The notes under the pieces are model-generated. The model had not been told where the DNA came from and ran no database searches. It was given only the letters and a program-made list of their open reading frames with translations. 15,587 nucleotides of DNA from SURF-25 sp040754255 (GTDB lineage: Bacteria > Omnitrophota > Gorgyraeia > Gygaellales > Profunditerraquicolaceae). The stretch is from contig JBFMDA010000035.1 in assembly GCA_040754255.1 (NCBI GenBank), positions 1 through 15,587 of the forward strand, written 5' to 3'. The position numbers were made by a program, and so were the translations under genes. Shown one piece after another: positions 7,882 through 15,100 of the stretch. Numbering within the stretch: the first letter of the stretch is position 1; each line of letters opens with the position of its first letter.

Positions 7882-8077
7882 GTATAGTGTAAGGGTAAGG
7901 TTGATGGTTTGGTTGTTGATGTAAGGTTATTGGTGTGTGTTTTTTTAACACCATCTACCTTACCCGCTCACCAGACCAACGGCTTAACCCAACACCCAAT
8001 AACGTTATGCGTAATGCGTTCCGCGTTAAGCGCCGTACGCATAACGCATACAGCACTCAATACTCTATACACTATAC
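7882..8077. repeat. Repeat-rich imperfect palindromic intergenic region
   Basis: This lies in the 280-bp gap between the HAD and conserved-TM-helix genes and holds no supported gene. Inverted pairs: GTATAGTGTA (7882-7891) with TACACTATAC (8068-8077); 7893-7908 with 7950-7965 (15 of 16 pairs, closing a 41-nt loop); GTTATTGG (7926-7933) with CCAATAAC (7996-8003); and CGTTATGCGTA (8003-8013) with TACGCATAACG (8036-8046). The plus strand has no C at all from 7879 to 7948, then turns C/A-rich and G-poor up to about 8003. The first two pairs nest; the third would cross the second as a pseudoknot. It could be a degenerate MITE-like or short-repeat array, or a structured RNA. No transposase is nearby. 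Confidence 0.6.
8003..8046. repeat. Hairpin of GCGTTA-like short repeats
   Basis: A perfect 11-bp inverted repeat (8003-8013 with 8036-8046) encloses 22 nt that contain further variants of the same word (TGCGTT, CGCGTTAAGCGC). ACGCATA then occurs twice in tandem (8037-8050). No U-tract follows on either strand, so it is not a standard terminator. It is part of the larger repeat-rich region and lies just downstream of the HAD gene stop. Confidence 0.55.
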
Positions 8078-8080
8078 TCT

Positions 8081-8767
8081 CTACGAAACACTGCATGAAC
8101 TCTCGATAATCCCTGTTATATCCTGGAGCGTATCAGCGACAATATCGGCACCAGAGAGATACTCTGCCGGCAAACTAGTAGTCAGCGCTATACAGAACAT
8201 GCCGGCCCTCTTGGCAGATGTAATCCCCAAAGGCGCATTTTCGATTACTACGCATACGGCAGGCTTGACCTTAAGCCTTTTTGCCGCCTCCAGGTACGGC
8301 TGCGGATAGGGCTTTCCTCTTTTGACCTGGTCTCCAGTTACTACCGTATCAAAGATACGCAGGATCTGTGCCGGAAGAATGCGCCTGGCTTCGTTAAGCG
8401 GAGTTCCTGTTACCAGCCCTAAGGCATAGCCTTTGTGCGCAAGGCATTGAAGCAGTTCTTTAGCGCCCTTAAAGACATAGCGCCTGAAATACTTTTTGAA
8501 TATTTGCTGACGGGTGAGGAATATTTTCCTTAAAACTGCTGCGTGGGGTTTGATGCGGTGGCGCCGGAGTAGCTCAGAAAGCGTCTTTTTCCAATCCTCC
8601 CCTTCTTTTGAATAGACGTCAAAGCAATTCACGCGTACTCCCCAAGGCCTTAACGCTTCATACCAGGCAATGAAGTGATACGGCATTGAATCGACCACCA
8701 CGCCATCCATATCAAAAATAATTGCAGTGGGATTACCGGGAAATGCCCCTTGCTTCTTTTTTCTCAT
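8081..8767 (-). CDS. HAD-superfamily hydrolase, beta-phosphoglucomutase-like
   Basis: This 228-residue cytoplasmic phosphotransferase or phosphatase has the HAD motifs in order. The nucleophile motif DMDGVVVDS holds D19 and D21, motif II is LVTGT (T120), the motif III lysine is K152 in GKPYP, and motif IV is VIENAPLGITSAKRAGM (about 174-190). The helical cap between motifs I and II fits the beta-phosphoglucomutase/CbbY-like group. Motif IV reads Glu-Asn (E176-N177) where beta-phosphoglucomutase has Glu-Asp, which leaves the choice between mutase and sugar-phosphatase open. The start lies 4 nt after the trpB2 stop and has no Shine-Dalgarno, suggesting translational coupling in the malQ-trpB2-HAD row. 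With malQ in the row a sugar-phosphate substrate is plausible, but that is inference. Confidence 0.85.
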   Translation of the reverse strand: MRKKKQGAFPGNPTAIIFDMDGVVVDSMPYHFIAWYEALRPWGVRVNCFDVYSKEGEDWKKTLSELLRRHRIKPHAAVLRKIFLTRQQIFKKYFRRYVFKGAKELLQCLAHKGYALGLVTGTPLNEARRILPAQILRIFDTVVTGDQVKRGKPYPQPYLEAAKRLKVKPAVCVVIENAPLGITSAKRAGMFCIALTTSLPAEYLSGADIVADTLQDITGIIESSCSVS

Positions 8768-8771
8768 ATGT

Positions 8772-10118
8772 TCAAACTATTGGCAAGTCTTTAAGGGATT
8801 TTTTGATCTCGCAGAGGGGATAGGCGTAATTCTTTAATTCTCCGTTTAGGAATTTATCGTACGCAGAAAGGTCGAGAAACCCGTGGCCGCTAAAATTAAG
8901 CACAATGCATTTTGACCGCCTGCTATTTTTTAAGGCGATGTCAATGGCAGCCTTGAGGGCATGGGCGGTCTCAGGGGCAGGGACAATCCCTTCGAGTTTT
9001 GCGAAAAGGACCGCCGCCTTAAACACCTCAAGCTGGTGGTACGCAACAGATTCAATTATCCCTTTATGGTGTAAGGCACTCACCAGGGGCGAGCAGCCGT
9101 GATAACGCAACCCGCCCGCATGGATACCGGGAGGTACAAATGCATGGCCCAGCGTGCACATTTTAAGGAGGGGTGTTAAACGGGCGGTATCGCCGAAATC
9201 ATAGGCATACCTGCCTTTTGTAAGGCTCGGGCAGGCAGTCGGCTCTACCGCAACGATCTTTAAGGCGCCTGTTTTCAGCTTCTCCTTCACAAAAGGGAAT
9301 GCGAACCCGCCAAAATTACTTCCCCCGCCCACGCAGGCAACCAAATAATCCGGGGTCTCTCCTGCCAGTTTCAACTGGCGTTTTGTTTCAAGGCCGATTA
9401 CTGTCTGATGCAACAACACGTGGTTTAACACGCTACCCAGGGAATAATTAGTGTCTTTTTTCTTGGCAGCCTCTTCTACCGCTTCAGAAATTGCAATACC
9501 TAAGCTGCCCTGGCAATGGGGGTCATGGCGCAAGATCTGCCTGCCGGATTCGGTAATCTCCGAAGGGGAGGCCACTACTTCTGAGCCCCAGATATGCATT
9601 AAAGACTTGCGGAAAGGCTTCTGGTGAAAACTGACCTTCACCATATAAATTCGGCACCCGAGGGAAAACATATTGCAGGCAAAACTCAACGCAGCGCCCC
9701 ATTGCCCTGCCCCGGTTTCCGTAGTCAGGCGTTTTATTCCTGCCCGCTTGTTATAAAAAGCCTGGGCAACCGCAGTATTGGTTTTATGGCTTCCCGTAGG
9801 CGAAACGCTCTCATCTTTATAATAAATACGCGACTTGACGTTAAGATACTTTTCCAGATTCCTTGCCCTCTTAAGGGGAGTTGGCCGCCAGAGCCTGTAA
9901 ATATCCCTCACCTGTCCAGGGATCGCAATCCACCTTTTGCAACTTACCTCCTGCTCGATTAATTCTTCGGGAAAGATCGCCTTAAGGTCATCCTTACCAA
10001 GCGGTTTCTTGGTTTGAGGATTGATGCCCGCTGGTACCCGAAAAGGCAAATCTGCCGCCACGTTGTACCATTCGCAGGGTATTTCTTTTTCGTGTAATAT
10101 TATTTTTGTATCTTCCAT
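8772..10118 (-). CDS. trpB2: Tryptophan synthase beta chain, TrpB2 type
   Basis: This 448-residue pyridoxal-phosphate enzyme joins indole and L-serine to make L-tryptophan. K112 in GSHKTNTA is the expected Schiff-base lysine. ETGAGQWG (134-141) has the Trp that distinguishes TrpB2 from the ETGAGQHG of classical TrpB1, and VGGGSNFG (263-270) is the phosphate-binding loop. The length and the N-terminal WYNVAADLP also fit TrpB2. TrpB2 proteins often work without a TrpA partner, and no trpA or other trp gene is in this window. It may salvage indole or act on serine or phosphoserine; the sequence cannot decide. The start has no Shine-Dalgarno but fits the family N-terminus. It lies 43 bp after malQ, in a gap with a T8 run but no convincing hairpin, and 4 nt before the HAD gene. 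Confidence 0.93.
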   Translation of the reverse strand: MEDTKIILHEKEIPCEWYNVAADLPFRVPAGINPQTKKPLGKDDLKAIFPEELIEQEVSCKRWIAIPGQVRDIYRLWRPTPLKRARNLEKYLNVKSRIYYKDESVSPTGSHKTNTAVAQAFYNKRAGIKRLTTETGAGQWGAALSFACNMFSLGCRIYMVKVSFHQKPFRKSLMHIWGSEVVASPSEITESGRQILRHDPHCQGSLGIAISEAVEEAAKKKDTNYSLGSVLNHVLLHQTVIGLETKRQLKLAGETPDYLVACVGGGSNFGGFAFPFVKEKLKTGALKIVAVEPTACPSLTKGRYAYDFGDTARLTPLLKMCTLGHAFVPPGIHAGGLRYHGCSPLVSALHHKGIIESVAYHQLEVFKAAVLFAKLEGIVPAPETAHALKAAIDIALKNSRRSKCIVLNFSGHGFLDLSAYDKFLNGELKNYAYPLCEIKKSLKDLPIV

Positions 10119-10161
10119 ATCAGCGTCGTATAAGAAAAAAAACGGTGCGCGTACATAGCTC

Positions 10162-11985
10162 TCAGCTTCTTTGCGAAAGCGAAACTAATTTTTGTATCTT
10201 ATCCGTAACCGGATGCGCACACAAGCCCTCCAGGCTGATCGGCATGCGCATCGACCAGTTTTTCGGGCTTACCGTGCCCGGGGTATTGATCCTGTATTCG
10301 TAAGGGTCTCCGTCAAACAAACCTGCGAGGCATAACAGGTCAGTGAGCAGCTGAATCGAAAACACAGACGCTGAATCCAGGTTCATCTGTAAGATACGCT
10401 CAAGCAACCCGGAATCCGCCTGCTCCTTCATAGGGCCGGGCAAACCTGCTATTTTCCAAAGCTTTTCTTTTTCCTGAAACGTATTTTCATAAATATCCAA
10501 AAGGTCGGTTACCTCTTGCTTTTTCTTGCCTATAATAGACAAGAATACTTCGCTATCCCTTACGCGTGTCAGCCAGCGCAATCTCCCGTGCCGAGAGAGG
10601 CGCGCATCGAATAACTGAGGCTTAAGGTGCGAATAATCTATCCCGTATTGACGGCACTTCCTTAAGAAAAGGTCTTCGTCGGCAGTCCCTGCCTCGTTTT
10701 CCCACCAAGCCGGCCAGTTGGTAGTGTCGTGTGCTGAGAGCATTGTAACTGAGAGCACCCGATATTTATCAGGAGTGAGGAAATTATGGGTTGTCTTCCA
10801 GTCTTTTGCCCAGCGCTGCACCTCATTGCCCGGAATGCCCAACTCTTCTAATACTTTCGGGCAAGACTGGGGTACCATACCTAAATCTTCGGCACACAAA
10901 AGCATTGCCGTGTGCGTAAGCATGGTCGCAAGCAAGCTCCGTCCGTGGGCCTCCCACGCTGCTTCTTCTGGGGGGTCAAAAAACCCATTGAGGCCTTGAT
11001 TCTCCGGAGGCTCTCCATATGGAATGCTCCAAATCCTGAAAAGCCCGGCTACGTGGTCTATTCGTGCAATATCATAAAAATTCGCGCTGTATGCAAGCTT
11101 CTCTTTTATATACGTATATCCGTCTTCGGCGATCTTGGCCCTATTATAAGGAGGCATTCCCCAACGCTGGCCCTTTGCACAATACATATCCGGCGGTGCG
11201 CCCGCAGCAAATTCCAATTTGAAAAAATCGGGCCTTACCCATACATCCGCGCTATCCCGCGATACCAAAAGAGGCAGATCGCCTTTAAGGAGAACGCCTT
11301 TTGAGTGTGCGTAGGCTTTGATTTCTTTAAACTGAGAGGCAGCTTGCCACTGAAGCCATACCTGAAAATCAATTTCCCGCCTATGCGCCTTTGTAAAGGC
11401 TTCCAGAGAGGCTGTGTCGCGGTATCGGTAAGGAGCTTCCCATTCATACCACGGCTTCTGTCCCTGGCAACTTTTGAGTACCTTATAAAGAGCGAAATCA
11501 GGCAGCCAGTAGGAATTTTCTTGCGTATACCGCCCCAACGTACCTTCATCATAATTGCCCTTAAGGAAAATATCCTGCAGAATCTTTAATTTCTCGTCTT
11601 TAATACGGTAATCTACATACCCGCCATGCAAGCCAAAATTATTACTTAGCTGCTTTATCTGTTTTGTCGCGAACCTGTCAGAACTGGCAAGCAAAGACAA
11701 GGCTAGGTACATCGGCTCTAATGCAAAGGAGCTTATCGAATCATACGGACAAAAGGTATGCCCTACCTCATTCATCGGCAACAACTGGATTATAGAAATG
11801 CCGGCTTTCTGGCACCAATCAACCAGGAGCTTAAGGTCAACAAGATCCCCTATACCCTGGCTCTGACGGGAATAGAGCGAGAATAAAGGCACCAAAACAC
11901 CTGCCCGCTTCAACGGGCCGATTTTCTCCCATGCTTTATTAGTTGCTTTATGTAATAAATAGTGTTCTAAAGGGCGATTATCCAT
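10162..11985 (-). CDS. malQ: 4-alpha-glucanotransferase (amylomaltase, GH77)
   Basis: MalQ moves alpha-1,4-glucan segments between maltodextrins in the cytoplasm, in glycogen or maltose use. With the start used here the protein has 607 residues. All three GH77 catalytic residues are present: nucleophile D310 (ARIDH), acid/base E366 (AEDLG) and transition-state stabiliser D420 (AHDTTNW). Other landmarks are VPLFSLYSRQSQGIGD (about 32-47), QLLPMNE (67-73) and the active-site loop GAPPDMYCAKGQRWG. A TTG at 12054 in the same frame would give 630 residues, but that TTG is the first triplet of a -35 box and the extra 23 codons overlie the promoter. The ATG at 11985 (MDNRPLEHYLLHK) is therefore preferred and fits the family start. 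No Shine-Dalgarno precedes it. It leads the malQ-trpB2-HAD row. Confidence 0.92.
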   Translation of the reverse strand: MDNRPLEHYLLHKATNKAWEKIGPLKRAGVLVPLFSLYSRQSQGIGDLVDLKLLVDWCQKAGISIIQLLPMNEVGHTFCPYDSISSFALEPMYLALSLLASSDRFATKQIKQLSNNFGLHGGYVDYRIKDEKLKILQDIFLKGNYDEGTLGRYTQENSYWLPDFALYKVLKSCQGQKPWYEWEAPYRYRDTASLEAFTKAHRREIDFQVWLQWQAASQFKEIKAYAHSKGVLLKGDLPLLVSRDSADVWVRPDFFKLEFAAGAPPDMYCAKGQRWGMPPYNRAKIAEDGYTYIKEKLAYSANFYDIARIDHVAGLFRIWSIPYGEPPENQGLNGFFDPPEEAAWEAHGRSLLATMLTHTAMLLCAEDLGMVPQSCPKVLEELGIPGNEVQRWAKDWKTTHNFLTPDKYRVLSVTMLSAHDTTNWPAWWENEAGTADEDLFLRKCRQYGIDYSHLKPQLFDARLSRHGRLRWLTRVRDSEVFLSIIGKKKQEVTDLLDIYENTFQEKEKLWKIAGLPGPMKEQADSGLLERILQMNLDSASVFSIQLLTDLLCLAGLFDGDPYEYRINTPGTVSPKNWSMRMPISLEGLCAHPVTDKIQKLVSLSQRS

Positions 11986-12027
11986 ACGTAATGTAGCCGA
12001 TATATGTTTCGTTAAGAGCGTATATAT

Positions 12028-12054
12028 ATTATATAGCGCTGGCCCTAAGGTCAA
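12028..12054 (-). promoter_or_regulatory. Candidate promoter of malQ-trpB2-HAD
   Basis: On the minus strand the -35 box TTGACC (12049-12054, 5 of 6) is followed by the perfect -10 box TATAAT (12028-12033) after 15 bp. The overlapping TAATAT (12026-12031) would give the ideal 17 bp but only 4 of 6 matches. Transcription would start near 12020, about 35 nt before the malQ ATG. The 77 bp between this point and the signalling gene hold a small CTTTG/CAAAG stem without a U-tract and no clear terminator. Confidence 0.6.
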
Positions 12055-12131
12055 TATAAATTATTCTTTGGCCTATACAAAGCTTCCCACATTGGCATAC
12101 TTTGACTTTAAGGAGAATAGCTACGGGAGGG

Positions 12132-15100
12132 TTAATTCGTATCGCGCATAACCTTTAAAAAACTCTGGACAATCTGCGGGTCAAACTGGCGGCCTGCTTC
12201 TTCCTTTATTATCCTCAATGCCTCTGCGTTTGAATACGCCTTACGGTAAGGCCGGTCAGAACTTAACGCCTGAAAGACGTCGGCAATCGCAACAATCCTG
12301 GCGCCGATAGGTATCTCTTCCCCTTTGAGCCCTCCGGGGTAACCCTTGCCATCCCACCTCTCGTGATGATAAAGGACCAGAGGAATAATCGGCCTCAAAA
12401 AGTGGATTGACCTGATAATATCCACTGCCAATTGCGGATGCTTCTTTATTTCCCTATATTCTTTAGGAGTCAATTTACTCTTCTTGTGCAGTATCTCTTC
12501 GCTTATGCCTACTTTGCCCAAATCGTGCAAGACGGCAGCTTGACGGATATGCTCTATCTCTTCGGAAGACAGGTGCAATGCCTTTGCCAACTCGGTAGCG
12601 TAGCGTACCGTAGATTCAACATGTTCGCCGGTATAATGGTCTTTCACTTCAATCGTTTTGGCAAACGCAAAAATAGCTTCGGTCAAGCTCTGGCTTGCCC
12701 GTTTATTGAGCCTTTCAATCTTCTTCTTGAGAAACTTGGCGTCATTGCTCTCTTCATCCGACAGGCTGCCCCTGCCGGCACTTTTGATATCTAGCGCAGA
12801 ACATACGTTGTTGCCGCCGGATTCTTTGATGCTATTGAGGATCTTGTCTGCCACCTGGATTAAATCCATACCCTTGATTGCCCGGTCTTCGGGATATGAA
12901 GCGACCGCAATACTCAACTTAAGCTTGACAAAGTGTTTGTCGTTTCCGAAATGGTACAACGAAATTGCATCGAGTATCCTTTGCGCCAGCATCAGCGCTG
13001 TCTGGCGGTCCGCATTGGGAGAAATTATCACGAACTCCTCGCCGCCAAAACGGATCACCGTGTCATAGCGACGCACCATTTTTTTTAACTGCTTTGAAAA
13101 CTGCTTTAAGACCAGGTCGCCGAACGTGTGGCCGTAGACGTCGTTTATCGATTTGAAATAATCCACGTCAAGCATAATAACGGAAAACGGGTGGACATAA
13201 CGCCTGGCACGGTGGAATTCTGCCTCGATGACTTCCTGCAGGTACCGGTGGTTATAGAGGTTTGTATGCGGGTCGCGCAGGGAAAGGTCTTTCAGTTTTT
13301 CGTTTGAGCGCATCATATGTTCGTTCAAACGAATAAAGGCATTGTCTTTTTCCTTGCGGACAAGGGCGTTGGAAAACATCCCCGCAGCTATTTTTAATAA
13401 ATCGATTATCTCCTTTTTCCACTCCTTGCGCTCTCTTACCGAATCAAAGCCAAGGAACCCTATTACTGTATCTTCGCACACCAAGGGAACGCAGATGAAA
13501 GACTTGACTGCCCCGCCTTTCAAAAGCAGCTTCTCCGGCATTGCCTCGGCAGGAAGGCAGTCAACATCAGCCACATACACCGCTTCTTTATTATTCATTT
13601 TTTCGGCAAACCAGGAAAAATTTTTAACCGACAGCCCTTTGCACCTGGCAATATCCGATTCGATGCCGCAGGCACACCATTCATGGGTATTATCGATTTT
13701 TGTTTTGTCGTTAGAGAGCAAGAAGATATAACTGCGGTCAATCCCCGCGAACTCGCCGATAGCCCTCAGTGCATTGTTAACGCCGCTGTCGATTTTCTGG
13801 GGCGCCAGATTAATAAAACCGGTGGTCAGCAAAGACACCAGTCTTTCGAATTCCAGGCGGCGCCGCAGTTCTTCTTCGGCATTTTTAAGCTCGGTAATAT
13901 CGAACATAACGCCATGTAAACACAGCGGCTTACCGTCCTGGTCCTTCACCACCGAGGCGCTATCATGAATCCAGACCACTCCTGCGTCTTTCTTAAAAAG
14001 GCGGTATTCCAGGCTGAAAGGCTCAAGGCTTGCGTGGCAACGCATCAATGCCTGCATTGTCCGTTCTTTATCGTCAGGATGAAGCTGGCTCTCCCACAAT
14101 TTCCGGTCGCGCAAGCACTCTTCGGGAGAAAAACCCCATATAGTTTCTATCTGAGGGCTGATGTATAGCGTAGTACTTGAATCATCCAAAGAAGCTACAT
14201 ACGTTGCGGCTTTCGGCATATGCTCAACAAGGTTGCGGTATTTCTCTTCGGATTCCTGCAGGGCCTCTTCGGCCTTTTTGCGCTCACTGATATCGCGCAC
14301 ATACTCAATAATCCCTTCCAGTTTTCCTGTCTTAATATCAAAGAGCGGGAAACTAAAAAGGTTAAACCAGCCTGCAATTTGGCCGTTTTTGTCAATCTTA
14401 GGCACTATTTCGCGGCTGCTCTTGCCTGTCAAAAACGCCTGGTAACTGGGGCAGACAACACAACGCTCTTTCCTGCCATGATAGGCTTCATAGCATTTCT
14501 TACCCGCAAGCGGCATAGCATGCGCGTACCATTTCTCCATAGTAGGATTAACCCGGACAATATTCATATCTTTATCCAGGATGCTGATGCCGTCCTGGAT
14601 ACTCGTAAATATGCTCGATAAAAACGTTTCTTGCTCGCTTAAGGCCTGCTTGGTTTTTTCCTGCTCGGAAATATCCCGCAATACCGCCAAAACCGTGGGT
14701 TTATTCTTGTAATTAAATATCCGGCCGCTGGACACCTCTATAAAACGCAAAGTGCCGTCTTTCTTGAGCCCTTCAAAGGTATACGTATAAGGAATATCCC
14801 CTCCCGCCATCCTCATTTCATACCTTTGCGTAATTATAGAACGGTCTTTGGGCGCCACCACCTTAAGCAGGCTATCTCCGATGAGTTCGTCTTTGGTATA
14901 GCCAAACATTGCGCAGAATGCTTCGTTGGCGTAAAGGATCTTGCCGTCCTGGCTCAAGCCTATGCCGTCACGTGAAGTCTCTACGATATGCCGGTATTTC
15001 TCTTCGGATTCCTGCAGGGCCTCTTCGGCCTTTTTGCGCTCGGTGATATCAATGGCTATTTCACACCTCACCAGCCTGCCGTCAGGCCAAAGTATCGCCC

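Noticed and set aside
7909..8309. Plus-strand open frames across the repeat-rich gap
   Set aside because: Composition follows the repeats and the antisense of the HAD gene; there is no ribosome site or protein-family signal.
8572..8600. A tRNA-like D-arm word (GGAGTAGCTCAG) on the plus strand
   Set aside because: It lies inside the HAD coding sequence, and no acceptor stem, anticodon arm or T-arm consensus follows at the right distance.
10119..10161. T8 run between malQ and trpB2 as a terminator
   Set aside because: No stable hairpin precedes the T-run; the genes are more simply read as one transcription unit.
12062..12080. CTTTG/CAAAG small stem after the signalling gene as a terminator
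   Set aside because: It has only 5 bp and no U-tract on the minus strand, so it is too weak to call.
12432..13068. Plus-strand open frames opposite the GGDEF/HD-GYP region
   Set aside because: The minus-strand frame has intact catalytic motifs throughout; these are shadow frames.
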